From: Copromyces sp. CBS 386.78
Lineage: Eukaryota; Ascomycota; Sordariomycetes; Sordariales; Sordariaceae
DNA: 64,000 nucleotides
Reading direction: 5' to 3'
Assembly: GCA_030685235.1 (NCBI GenBank)
Contig: MU839099.1
Location: 372,001-436,000 of the forward strand
Shown here: positions 1 to 12,670 of the stretch, in pieces
Numbering within the stretch: position 1 is the first letter of the stretch
Layout: the number at the start of each line of letters is the position of its first letter
The notes under the pieces: model-generated
What the model saw: the letters and a program-made list of their open reading frames with translations, nothing else
The model's database searches: none
Told to the model about the DNA's origin: nothing
Position numbers and translations under genes: made by a program

Positions 1-3000
1 ACGTCGAGACCGCCCACGTGTTGTTGATGATTGGTTAAAACCACCACCGAGCTCTTTCAAACCCTACTTACTCAGCATGAGGAGCAGACCCTGATATGTG
101 GGGCCGAATCCGCAACCGCACTTCTTGGCGTCCACCAGACCCTCCGAGCCGTCGCTCGACGTTTTTGCAAGGATGCTCGGGTGCTTCGTCAAAAAAGAAT
201 AACCCACCGCCCAGAATGCCACGCACGCTACGAAAGCTTATCGATTGGACTGGGTGGAGGTCCCGTCTGGACGGAAGAACTGGCGAAGCAATTTGGCAAC
301 TGTTGAACCGCACAATTGGAAATGCAGAATCTGCCGCATGTGGCCCGTGCGTCCGGCATCTCCCGCCTCGCGACGGCTTCACAAAAAAGTTGTGCGCACC
401 TGGGCTTGCCAAGAAGCGGTAAAGCCGTGATGTCATTTGCTGATTTCCAGCCTCAAAAGTCCCATTTTCGTTCATGGTCGACAATCTGTCTATCACAATG
501 ATGCTGCTGCTGCCGCCGCCGCCTCCGCCGCCCCCGGTTCCTACGCTGACCTCGGCGAAAACAACACGTGGGGGGATGGAAAGTCTCAGCGGCACGACTG
601 ACCTTTTTGAGGGCATTGGATTCGGGAGTGGCTCTCCACAACGGACTCAGATATGGATGGAACCGGCCGTGGATTTCGCTTTTTGGAAGCCCAGAAAGCG
701 GTCAAGAAATGGGGAAAAAGAAGGGGAGCTTTTGTTCCATTCCCGATGCTAGGTAGCAAGCGGCCAAGACGGCCCCGACGGGCGCCGAGTTTAGCTCGCC
801 TCTAAGAGCTTTTCGATATGGCATGTGCTCACACGACCGGTCACCTCGGACAGGTATTGTTGAGCCGCAAAACTTCGCCTCCGTGATGGTGAAGGTGAGG
901 TGGAAGCTTGCAATTTCGGCACATGAGAATCATCCGTCCACAAATCTCTCGAGAGTCTCGGTTCGCCCTCATTGTCAGAGATCCCCAACCCTTCGGTAAA
1001 TTAGACGAGCGACACAACTTCATTTCGACCTAAGCTTTGTACGCTCATCTAACTGCATTGGGACCAACCGCTATTCTTTTTATGTCCGTCGCAAACGCGA
1101 AGTGGGTGATGCTGTCAGTCATGGCGCAAGTCACACAGAGAGGTCATTCAGAGCACCACAGCGCTGCAATACTGCAATACTGCAGTGTAGCCGGCATCCG
1201 ATGCACTGGTTCGGCATGCCCATCCCACACCTTCAACTGCCAGACTCCAATTCTTCTTCCCGACCACCAGTACCGCGTAGGTATGTAAAACGTCCTCCGC
1301 CTTCTCCGGGCGTGGTACCGAAATCCCCGAGCCAAACCTAACCGTTCGTGAGAACGAACAAGTGCGAGGACGACCATCTGTCCCTCTCCCCGGTTTCTCC
1401 TCTCACAACCTCAGGCTGTCAAAGGTGACCACTCACTCGGTACCAAACTTAATTCTTGATCACGCATGCCCCCCATAATGAACACGTTCACGAACTGTTG
1501 GTCGCCACGCGCTGTAACCTCAAATCTGCTTGCTAATCTTCAACCAACTGAGAACCCTTGTCATGGATCATGATGCCCCCAACTTCCCGAAGCCTCAAGC
1601 AACTGTCCCCCGCTTCGATTTCTGGGCCAAGTTATCCAGCTCGTCCAGCACGTCCAGCACGTCCAGCTCGTCCAGCTGTGAAGCGCTACATGTCACACAA
1701 CTTTACTCCGACATCACCATCACTTCTCCTCCTCCCCCTCCCAAGCCGAAGCCACCAAGGGTCCTACCTAAACGTGGACATGGGGCATGTGCTATGTCTC
1801 GGTTCAAGAAAGATCACCACCATCACCCGCATTGGAGATTTCAACCGAGACCGGGCGGAGAGATATAGAGATGTGAAGAGAACGAAATGGTTCAATTAGT
1901 TATATAAATGCTTGGGAAATTTGACTAGAGGTTTCGAGCCAACAAGCAAACCAGTAAAAACTTGGGGTCCAAAAGTCTCTCAGGCCATCCCCCATTTTCA
2001 CACCACAACACCATTAGTACACTCGGACAGAAAACAACTTTTCCATCGCCCAAAATCCATACACTCGACTGTCTCTTATCCAAAATGTTCGAAATTATTC
2101 ACCGATGATAGTTTTTAGTTTCTGCATCATCATTTTAGTAGAGAAAGCGAGGTTGGAAACTACATCTTAGAGGGGGAAAATATGCAAAGTTGCTAAAGCC
2201 CATTATAACTATATAATAATATTTCGGACTATCGAGGCCTCACTTTGCAGCGTGGGTACACTTTCAAAGTGGGATTCCCTTTATGAAAATACCCTGTTTG
2301 GATGAAATGCGCATTTTTCTTTCAAATGTATTATTTTGCATGGTTGCATCTCTTTGGTAGTTATGTAATTTGGGGAATATGAAACTTTGAGAAGTTATGC
2401 TTTTTGCGTGGAATTCGCAAGTGGCCGGAGACTTTTGAACCCATACTGATTAGAACTGGATGCTGTTAGACTCGCGGGTTCGGTTACTTGCTTGGTCGTT
2501 TGCAGGCAGTGAACCCTACCTTCACATCATACACTCTCACCAATCATCGTGATGGTGGGAAGACAATATCATGATCCATCTTCTTTTGGGTTGATAACCG
2601 TTGGAGATATGGGAGGCAGAGAGGAACTCAATTCTTGGTTCATACCAGCAGTCTTTCCTAAACCCGTAATCTCCGTTTCCTACCACGTCCTCATTGCCTC
2701 GCTTCTCTCCTTACCCCCTAGCGAATTGATATTGCAACTGTCCAGAGTTGGGACGGATATACCGCACGAGCATATCTGCTATTCCTTCCCAATCAATGTG
2801 TGAAACCCTCCAAGTACAAAATGGTCTATGTTGTTCAACCCCATTGCTTTAATTAGAAAGGCCGTCAATCATCATTACCCAGCCCGTAATCGCACACGAT
2901 CAAGTAGTTCCATGTATGGTATCTTACACGGCAGACACTAGACGGAAAATAGCAAATAAAGCAAGAGCATCTCACCTCATCTCATGTTAGCTGCCTTAGC

Positions 3001-4313
3001 GGAGCTATAGGCGTGTATCACGATATTATTGTAGAACACGGGACTTGCTTGACGCCGTTGTTTATATGAGAGTTGTGAAGACGGGAAACACGGAAATGAG
3101 CGTCATCAAAAATGGCCGATAGAGTTCAAGACTGACCAGATCTAGAAGCCCGGTCAGACAAGCCGGGACTCTCCGAACAGCCCTGTCATGTCCGTTAAGT
3201 TATGCATGCAAATGTATGTAAAAGGCCTGGTGGTGTGAGCATATCATGCTATTTTCTTGCCTGCTGTTGCCACCTGTTGCTGCTGCTGTTCGTAAGGAAA
3301 GAAGGAAGGAAGGAAGGACCCTTCCACAACTTCTCATTTTCGGTCCCATCGTCCATTCCCTGTCCGACATAAAGTTCAAGCTCCTCTTTGGAAGCGGACC
3401 CCGGCCCTTTTGAATACGATCCACGGGATGTGGATACGGTGTGTTGCAGATGAAGCAGAAGGCAAACACATATGTACCAAATGAATTGTGTACAGACGAA
3501 ACTACCTAGATGTGGAACTGCCGCTCTTTCGCTTTTCCTTGACAACCGTGACTTGGTTCATGTCTATCAGTCTTGAACCCAGTAAGTAGTTCAATGATTT
3601 TTGTATTTCCGCCCGTGATAGCCCTTGAAGTTGGCACGTGGTTGGGTTTGTTCGCTTCATCGACAAAGCCCGTAACAGTTCAATTTCGGCTTGCGTGTAA
3701 TCCTCGAACTTACTATATCCATGGCTCCGGCTCTCCCCTTTCTTTTCGTTTTATCAGATGGGAGAATATGTCCAATTTCCGGCAGTCGGCCGGAGAAGTC
3801 CTTGTCCACCCACACCTTCCCCATCGTCACTCCTTTTGGGTAGCACCTTCCTCCTTTTCAGCCTACCAAGTGAGAAGAAGTTTTTCTTCCTTCCAAATAC
3901 CTCAGTGTCTCTGTCATTCATAACACACACACACATACATACATACATACATACATACATACACACATCAGTTACACACCATCACAGCCCATCAATCACA
4001 CAACGCTTCATTTGCACACAACATACACAAGTCAACAACACACACTTCAACACAAAACATGTGAAAAAAGAATTTCCGAATGATAATGGATGGTAGATGA
4101 TACAGCCCCTTGTTGGTTGACTAATGTTAACCGCCCCCAATCCCCAATAACGCCGCGCTTTGGATAAAATACATGTATGACCAGAGACCCCAAAGGAAAC
4201 AACCCGTAAAAATAAGGATAAATGTGTGGATAACGATGTGTTGTGTTGTTATCTCTAGCTGGTGTAGGCTGAGAATTGGTCAAGATCGACTGCGCTTCTG
4301 CGCACTAAAGCAT
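1..4313. other. Intergenic region, no supported gene
   Basis: I see no reading frame here with recognisable domains, good codon character or intron signals. It holds a GCC-type triplet run near 506-536 and an imperfect 9-bp tandem repeat (unit cgtccagca) at about 1638-1678. An AT-richer stretch lies at 2100-2450 and an (ACAT)n microsatellite at about 3922-3966. The last few hundred bases probably carry the 3' UTR of the kinase gene that ends at 4314 on the minus strand. Confidence 0.6.
3922..3966. repeat. (ACAT)n microsatellite
   Basis: A run of ACAC followed by about eight ACAT/CATA units, read directly from the sequence. It lies downstream of the kinase gene and has no coding role. Confidence 0.9.
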
Positions 4314-7300
4314 CTACTGATCCAACGACCGGGAAAGTGGGCGAGGGGTAGGCTCTTCATCTGCTTCGTTGGCCTCTTCCTCCAGCTTTGGCAACGACAG
4401 TGAGCGAGGTGTTTCATGGACGTCAAAGCCGTGCTTGACCTCTGTCTCCGGTCTGAGATCAGGCGGCGTCGTGACAGTGGCGGCAGCGGCTCCCTCGTCT
4501 GCGACAGCTGTGTTTAGGGCCAATGTCGCCTCTGCGGTGTCAACGACCAGGGGGGCAAGTTCCATCTGTACATCGGTGATCGGAGTGACAACCTGGGCTG
4601 TCGGTGGTCCGAGCGTAGCGCTGCTGGTGCTCTCAGAGTCAGCGGCAGTTATGCTATCATGACTGTTTGCCCGCATCATTTCTATCCCCAGCTTCGACGA
4701 CGGTAATGTGGACTTGGGGCGATGGTGCTTGGAAGGGTGCGGTTCCTGCCCGGAATGCGCCTGGCCAGCAGCACCAAGCTCTTCATCCTCGTCATCGGCA
4801 GAGTCTATGCAGCCCTCAAGCCTGCGCTTCTCGATGGAGTCTCGCCTCGCTCTCAGCTTCTCGAGTGAGCGCTGTGGCACTGGACCTCTCGTTTTGCCTG
4901 CCAAGTGCTCCATCTGCGCTGGTGCGGACTGCTGCGTGACTAATGGTGCGTGTACGGGTGGTTTGGCTCCATCATTGCCGGTAACCAGAACCTCCTCTGG
5001 ACCCGAGATACCGAGCCCACCTTCACTCCAGTCACCAGTGGCCTTGCGGCTCACGACTACAGGAATGTCGTCTGTTGCAACTGATTCGGAGTCACCGAAT
5101 GTTGAACAAGTTGACTCCTCCCTGACGCTGCCACCAGAGTGGACTGTATACTTCGAAGAGCCGGATGCGGATACAGGGCTATCTTCCAGGCGCAGGCTCT
5201 CTTGTCGAAGGCCAGATGGAATAGGGGGCGGCAAGCCCAGCGACAACATCTGGGCCTGGCCAGGCGAAGCGGGCTTCCATTGGCAGAAATTACTCAGGAC
5301 CTCACTCAACTTCGAAGAACTGATTGGCTTCTCTATAAGCGAATCGAAGTAATGCGGAGCGTGAAGTTCCTTGAGATACGCCGTGATAGCAACGATAGGG
5401 GTATGGTGATTTTTGTTCTTCGTTTCGCGCACCATTCGGGCGACGTCGGAGCCGTTGATTACCGGTAGCTTGAACTCCATGAAGATGATATCGAACTTGA
5501 TGTCGCTCAAAGCATATCGACAGGCTTCCTGGCCCGTTGATGCCGAAATCGTCCGACAGCGCAGCTTTTCCAAAAGCTTCTCCATCACCATGCGAGAGAC
5601 CGGGTGGTCTTCGCAGATCAGCACATCTAGCGGTCGGAACATGGGTCCATCCAAAACCTGCGACATCCGTCTGGAGCTTTGACGCCGACGCTGTACCCGA
5701 AGAAGCGCATTTGCCTTATCGCCTTCAGTGTCGGATGACGATGGCGACATATCGAAGACCTGACTCCTGCGCTTATGATGAGCCAGAATGTCGGTAGATA
5801 TCGGACTGCCACTGCCTTCTTGAGAGCCGACAGTCAGGGAGCGAGCACGACCTGTAGCTGGGCCGCTAGTATTGCGAGGACTTGACATCAAAGTGTGTCC
5901 AGTAACAGTCTTCTGAGGGGAAGTAGGCAAGGGGGGCAAAATGAGCCGCCCGTTCGACGGGGAAGACGCAGAAATCGTCGTGGCCGCCTTGTGGAAAGTA
6001 GGTGGCACACGTGTTCCTTCCACCACAGGTTGGCTTGAAGATCCTGATTGGTGCGAAAGGCTGGACGAGTTACTGGACGCCTTGCGTCGACTCTCCACGC
6101 CCTGGCCAGCCACAAACGACACAAGGAGGGGTGAGGAAGGTTGTGAAGCTCTGTTTGGAGAGTTCGAATGACCAACACCAGAAGGTGACTGGGGACGCTG
6201 AGATGCTTTGGCAGCAGAGAGCGTCCTTTGCACCGGGTTGGCGATTACTGGACTGCCTTCCAAGGCTCCAATCTGACCAGGAGTGCTGATAGAGCTCAAT
6301 GCCCCGGGACTAATGGGCTTGGTCTGAGACTCCGCAGCCTCTGCCCGTAGTCTTTGAATGACATCCTTGTTCGCTTTTTCAAGAACAGCCAGGTTTTTGA
6401 ACGAAAAGTTCCCGAAATCATCGGCAGCAACTGGCTCGCTCAAGCGTCTGCTCTTCAAGTCACGAACATGCGGGGGAATATGAAGCGGCATCAAACCTCG
6501 CTTCACGGTGTTGATGTTGGAGTTGACCTGGGACCTAACCTTTGCCAACGCATCATGCGGTCGGTCATGGTAATCAGATGGTGGGGCTGAATTAGGAGGT
6601 GAAGACTGGTCTTCCATTTCCTCAGCAAATGACTGGAGGACTGCACCACGTGAATCAAAGTATTCCGTGTCTTCTGGATGCTCCGGTTGGGGAACAAATT
6701 GAGCATCATCTTGCAACAATGTATCCCAATTGACACCCTCAAACCACGGGTGGCTGCGAATTTCCTCGCCTCCTGACTGAAACTTGTCATCCTGGTTCGC
6801 CCCAAGCCGCTGATGAGGATCCGAGCACAACAACTTGTTGATTAGATCTTTGGCCTCTGGGGAGATTTCCATGTCACTGTCATCAGGAAACTCCAATCTA
6901 CGAGCCAGGATGTTCTCAAAGACCTGTTCCGCCTCAGGCGCATGGAATGGGGGGATTCCATACAGAAACTCGTACATGATGCATCCAACGGACCACCAAT
7001 CACTTGTCTCGTCTTGCGGCTCTCCCCTGATGGTTTCTGGGGCAAGGTAGTCGGGTGTTCCGACGAACCGGCGATTGGTATCCTCAGGATCGAAAAGCGC
7101 CCAATTCGGCGGGGGCATATGGGGTTGTTGTGGAGGTGTGCCTCTGTTGGCGTCGATGCTGCTTTGCGTGGTTGCGTGAGAGAGCGAGACAAAGTCGGGA
7201 GATGCACCCTCGTCAGCTTCGCTACGCTCGCCAGGAGACTGCACGGCTTGAGGCGGAACGGAATGAGTGTCGTTCAAGGACAGATTTGGAAGCATATGCG

Positions 7301-10257
7301 ACAGTGCCTCGCTACCCCCACTGTCACTGCGGTGTGCGGATAACCGCCGAGGTTCCTGAGATAACACCCCGAGGTTGAAATATGACGGCTGTCCTAGGCT
7401 GGCACCATAGTCGCTCGGCGTCATTTGGGGAGTCGAGAGAGGGGAAGGGTTGCGGGCATGAACGTCGAGAGAAGTGGAACGAGATGACGCGATCGAGGAG
7501 GACCGAACAAAAGGGCCTTGCTTGAGCAAGTCCGGAGCTGCGTCGGCGCCATTGTTGAGAGCACGCTTCTGTCGACCAATAAGACCCATGCGCGAGAGGC
7601 CAAAGTCAGTCAACTTCAAATGTCCCTTTTGATCAATAAGCAGGTTATCGGGCTTCAGGTCACGGTGAACGATGCCCCGACTGTGGAGGTGTTCGACACC
7701 GAGGATAACCTCACCGAGATACTTCTTGACCCAGTCTTCGGGAAGACCTCCCAGTACTTTGATCAGTGACGCGCAGTCGCCACCATTCAGATATTCCATC
7801 ACCAGGTAGAGGTAATCCTTGCTCGAAAACGTCCAGTACAGCTTTGCCACAAAGTCGCTTTCGCCCTGCCACATCATGATGGCGCGTTCTGCCTTGACAT
7901 TGGTGACCTGGTTCTTGGCTACCATGTCGGCCTTCTTTAAGACCTTGATCGCAAAGTACTCGCCGGTCGACTTTTTCTTGGATAGATAGACGCTTCCGAA
8001 AGCACCCTTGCTGATGGGTTTGATAATTTCGAAGTCCTTGATCGATGGGGGGACTGCTTTGGCTTGCGGAGCGCTAACGACCGCGCTCAGACGGGGCGAT
8101 GGTGGAGGTTTGAGACCAAGTTCTCCGGTTGATGCGGACACGGCTGCTGAAGATTGTCGCCGGTGATGATGAATACTGGGAGGGTTAGGGGAAGTAAACT
8201 CACTGCTCGGCAGCATCGGTGATGCCTCGGGCGAAACCAGGCTATCAGAAGGAAACGGTAGATTGCGCGGTTTGTGAAGTCGGAGGGGTGAAGAGGGTGG
8301 TCCGTTTCGAGACGGAGATTCTTGTCTTCGAGGGGATATCGTTCCTGGAAGAATGAGACTCCTTCGGTGGTGTTGTCGTGAACTGGCATGCCGGCGAAGG
8401 TCACTAAACTCGGACAGCGGCGATTCCGTTCGGGTTGGCATCCTCGAGGCAACAGATGAGGATCTGACGCTTCCGCCATCGCTATCGCCAGCGTCACTTT
8501 CCAAAAGCATGGATTCTCGTCTCGATTGGGTTGCGCTGGTCAGGTTTCCAAGTGTACCCCGATTGGATCGAGGCGTAGGGCACCCCCCTGGGCTACTGGA
8601 TCGCGTAGACTTAATCGACATTGACAATCGGCGGCTGAGGCGATCTCCCGAAACGTCAGCCTTTTCCAACGCCATTGCAAGTGTCGAAGGAGCATCGAAG
8701 GACCCGGGGAATATCCCCTCCTCATGGGCAGGCGTCGCTTCTTCGTCCTCAGTCTGCTGCTCAAACTCCTCCTCTTCCTCCTCTTCAGTCGAGTCACTGA
8801 GTCGACCAGCGGCTATCTTGGCAGCCCTGCGCATAGCCTCATCAATGCAATCCTGTACCATGATGGCAAATTCGATACGAATTCTCTCGGCATATTCAAG
8901 AATCCTGCGATGGCGGAATACAGCTTCAACCTTGGCCTTAGCAACGGTCTCCGTATCAGCACATAGCAGTGCAAGACCTTGTTCTTGCTCGAGTGTGTTC
9001 GTGCCAGGCGTTTCCCATTGCATCACCTGGGAAATACGGCCCTCTGACTGGGGCGACTGTGTACGAAATTCGGCCGGGTTTTGTGTAGACTCCTTGATGG
9101 CAGGGGTGCTGATCTCGATCGCGGTGTCGCATAAATCGAGGAGCAGCTCAACAATCCGGGCTTGTGGCCGACGGATAGCAAAAGATCTGGCCCTCGAATG
9201 TCCGAATCCGGATGATCTGTCCCTCGACCGACCAGAGTTCGAACTTGGTGATGATGTCCCGGGGGACGATGTCGTCGATGTTGGAGGACCAATAGGCATG
9301 CCTTTGTACTCGGCAATCGGCAAATTGGCCGGGTCTCCAATCAAAGTGCGGCTATGACGCGCCTCGAGGGCGTCGAGAACTTTGACGATGGCGTGACGGT
9401 GATCGATCAAGCTTTCCTGGGTCATCTGAACATCCATTTCCGCGCGATGCTCCTGTAGACACAAATCGGTGTGCTTTTCGAACCACCAAGGCGGAATCTG
9501 GCGTTCGCAAATGCGGCAGAGCACTGGTGCTGGTGGAGGATGGCCATTCGGGTCATCTAGTCCGGACTCTGCAAGTTGGGTAAGATAGCTAGCCAGAACT
9601 TCAGCTCCTGAGCCGAGGGATTCTACGATGAAGGCTGGTAGATCGATTTTGATCTCTCGCGGTGCTACCCACGGCCGTATCATCCACATGGTCTACGAAG
9701 AAAGATGGAGTTAGAATTGATTGGTAAGAACAAGGACCATTGCCTGTTCCTTTAACACATATACGCCTCGTAAAACATGAATAAAGTTCACTTACATGAC
9801 TGTCCTTGCCAGAGGCACCATCGTAGACCATGATACCTTGTGCCTCCACGTCGATAATTGTCGGCTCCCCTACTGACTCGAGGGGGAGTAGCCGGGACAA
9901 TGGGCCGACCATGACAGCAAAGCGGATAAACTTTGATTTCGAGTCGTCCCTTTGCATGCTTTCGATAACATCCGCAAATATGGATTTATTGTCGCTGACG
10001 ATCAGATCTGCAATAGCAGTTCCCGTGACTTCTTCGGGTTGGGTTCCAACCACATCAACCCACGAAGGGCTAACCCATCGGATGGTACCGTCCAGGTTGA
10101 GGTCCATGATGACGTTGAGGGTCTGTTCGGCGGCCTCTCGAAGGTCCTCCCTCTCCTCGCGGATATTCTCGCTGAGTGATCGCTCCATCTTGCCAGCCCT
10201 GAGCGACGATACGGCCGGCGGAGCCAGCAGGCTCGGGGCCTTTGGTTGTTCCTCCAT
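4314..10257 (-). CDS. rim15: Rim15/Greatwall-type PAS-kinase-receiver protein
   Basis: Large AGC-family Ser/Thr kinase of the Rim15 (yeast) / Cek1 (fission yeast) / Greatwall type, which links nutrient and stress signals to quiescence through endosulfine phosphorylation (family knowledge). Two exons, 10257-9796 and 9692-4314; the intron 9795-9693 has a GTAAGT donor and CGTAG acceptor, giving 1946 aa. PAS domain at residues ~45-145; C-x2-C-x11-H-x3-C zinc-like motif at ~213-232; kinase ~704-1140 with GKGAFG-type loop (GAFGSV), HRDLKPDN ~825, DFG ~850, then a ~175-residue insertion before GTPDYLAPE ~1035; receiver ~1505-1620. The insertion between DFG and APE is a family hallmark. The receiver phospho-acceptor position reads FMEF, Glu instead of Asp (~1557). 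The rest is Ser/Pro-rich and probably disordered. The N-terminus could extend upstream through another exon. Confidence 0.93.
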
Positions 10258-10288
10258 GATGACTGAGTTGGACGACGGGGAGGTCAGG

Positions 10289-10303
10289 TTATTGTAGGAC
10301 CAT
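10289..10303 (-). promoter_or_regulatory. Possible 4-codon uORF or upstream exon edge of rim15
   Basis: Upstream of the kinase start, ATG-GTC-CTA-CAA-TAA forms a four-codon upstream ORF. The same bases sit directly after a good 3' splice site (CTAAC at 10318-10314, CAG ending at 10304). From there the kinase frame is open to the annotated ATG. So this is either a uORF in the leader or the start of a coding exon that extends the N-terminus. The sequence alone does not decide. Confidence 0.35.
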
Positions 10304-12129
10304 CTGGTATGATGTTAGGGTGAGACGATAGTGGTAGGCAGGGCACGAGTATTTCGGCGGAGGACGCGGCGGCGGGCAAAGTTCCGTGGAAAAGGGGTTC
10401 GGGACACTGAGGAGGTGGAAGCTGAGGCTTGACTCGTATGGTTGGCGTGCGTGCTTCTCGTTGTCTTTGTCGAAGGATGTCCGGGGTGGAGCCGGGGGCT
10501 GTCTGGCAGACGTGCCAGAGCTAGAGCGCAGCAGGAGCCTGAGACATAATGTGTGTTCTTGGCCTGAGGGTGTCGCCGTCGTCTAGTGCGCAGGGTATTA
10601 TTCTGTCGGATTGGGTGGGCTGGGGGTTCGTGCTCGTGGCCGGGTCGTGGCTGTCGTCGTGGTCGGGTAGGGTAGGAGGTGAGGTGTCGATGAACCGTGG
10701 TTGTTGGGCCAGCGCCGGTGCAGGTTACAGCAGCAGGACGTACGGGAACCGGGACCAGGCGGGCAATGGACCGACTGGTGTAGACCGTCTTGCGTCGGAT
10801 GCACTACACGTATGTAGGCTCGCTCAGCACGTGAAGGTGGAAGAGGCAGTTACCTATCGTACGGACTGCAGAAATCGTGCAAAGAATGGACTGAGTGGTG
10901 GTCGTCGTTGACTTGGACAGGGCAGCGACACCACTCGCTTGAACGAACAGGGGTTGGAGGAAAGTGTGGAAAGTGAGAGTGCGGTCAATTTTGGGCAAGC
11001 GAGACGAAGCTTCGATTGGAAGATTGGAAGATTGCGAGGGTAGCGTTGATAGGCGCCGATTCCGTGCTCCGTGATCCGAGATCGAGTTTCCGTGCTGTGG
11101 GACAAGTCCCAAGGGCAATTGAGGAATGTACGAAAGACAGAATCAATGGGGGGCAATGGCCCGATGATGGACGTTGTCGATGTCGTCGTCCCGTCGTCGG
11201 AGTCGTCAAGCCGTCGCAAGGATGTGCCCAGGACGGAGGTGGACTCTGGTGGACTTGGTGCAGTGGTGCTGCTTGGTACTGAGAACAGTTCACTGTTCCC
11301 GATGGACTCCAGCTGCTGCCGCGGACACTCCGCGGTGGTACCTAAGGTACCTAGTGTTGCCGTCGACCCGTCCACTGCAAGTGCGAAAAGTGGCCGCCCA
11401 CTGCCGTCGTGACTCGCTCGAGTGGAGCCGTCCCGTGGTTCCAGAATGGAAAGCTAAAGTGGGGCACTCTTTGTTTCGCTTCCCGTCCGTGACAGCGGCA
11501 GTTTCTCTTCCACTTCTTCAATGCTCTCCAAACGCCCGACAAGTGAAGTTGGGTACGGGGAAGACAAAATGTCATTGACAACAAGAATGGGGAAAAAAGA
11601 AGATGTAACGGATACACTACAAGAAATTGAAGATGGGTGGAAGTGGTGGAAAGGGATGGTGACAAATCCCAACTTTCCAAGCTTTAGTTCGACCGACTCG
11701 TTGATTTACACGGAACAAAACTTCCCCTGCGCCTCCCCCCTCGCTCGGTACAAGTGCTGTGCTCTCGTTTCTTTTTCTGTCCCGGCATTGGAACACCCAG
11801 ACTCCCAAGAGAACAGCCCAACGGGATCTCTCCAAGCACACCGGTTTTTTTTTCCCATCACCACATTCACTGCGTGACTACCTGCGCTACGTAAGGTATC
11901 TACGCACCATCAGTACATATCTACGCACATACGCAACACCCGCAGAGAGCAGCGCGTTTTGTGAGGGTGCAACAGGCGTGAACAGGGTGCCATCCAATGC
12001 TGGGGTGCTTCGAGAGCGGGGGAGATGAGCTCAAAGCTGGCCAATCACACGCTCATCTCCTTCCACTTGGCTGCTTGACGGGACACAATGACGGGACGGG
12101 ACCTATCATCGACCACACTCTGAGACTCT
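10304..12129. other. Leader/promoter region of rim15, no separate gene
   Basis: GC-rich sequence upstream of the kinase, with several unconvincing ORFs on both strands and no domain I recognise. Because a 3' splice site lies at 10304, part of this stretch is probably the kinase's 5' UTR and an intron. No clear donor was found. Confidence 0.5.
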
Positions 12130-12670
12130 CCATGCAGGGAAATGGGGGTCTGAGAACAGGCCTTGATAAGTACCTAGTGAGAAAATCGCGATTCTAGCAA
12201 TCTGTTTCGCGTACCCGTTGCGTATAAGGGTCGGGTGTATAACAATCTGTTTAGAGAATAAAAGTCTGAAAAGAAAAAAACCTCTATTCTATCCAACAGA
12301 GAAAACTGGGTTCAAACAGAGAAAAATTGGAAAAAAGACGTTCTATTTAGGAAAAAAGATGATGCATTTGACGAAATTTTGACTTTGGAGCATTGACAAC
12401 AACAGCGCTATGACATTCTACCTCCGTCCGGATTGGGCGTTCTAATCATAGAGTAAAATCGCAAAATAAATTGAATGCTTCGATTTGTTTTCTTCTGGTG
12501 TTGGCCATCACAAAGTTAGCTTTTCCAGAAAAAGACCAAAGGAAAACCTCTGATTTGGGTAAAATCCCTATTTCTAAAAACAATCTGTTTTGCACCTGAC
12601 CCTTATATCAAACTGCTGAAAACAGCCATCTTTTCAGGGTCTGTTTTCAGACCCCCATTTCCCTCCATGG
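12130..12670. mobile_element. Non-autonomous element with imperfect terminal inverted repeats
   Basis: The left end (from 12130, ccatgcagggaaatggg) and the reverse complement of the right end (to 12670, ccatggagggaaatggg) match closely for about 38 bases. They match again further in at ataagggtc(g/a)ggtg followed by a caatctgttt-like block (about 12223-12255 left, 12575-12608 right). The left arm has about 30 extra bases between the two blocks. The interior is AT-rich and non-coding. The outermost bases are CAGGG-like, as in hAT ends, and ctccatg occurs at both borders, but the exact target duplication is ambiguous. The class is therefore inference; the inverted-repeat structure is seen directly. 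Confidence 0.65.

Noticed and set aside
68..616. 182-codon minus-strand ORF with poly-Gly
   Set aside because: Created by a GCC/CCG repeat; no supporting features.
8353..9357. 334-codon open frame antisense to rim15
   Set aside because: Ser-rich shadow of the kinase's coding strand; no domain or independent gene signals.
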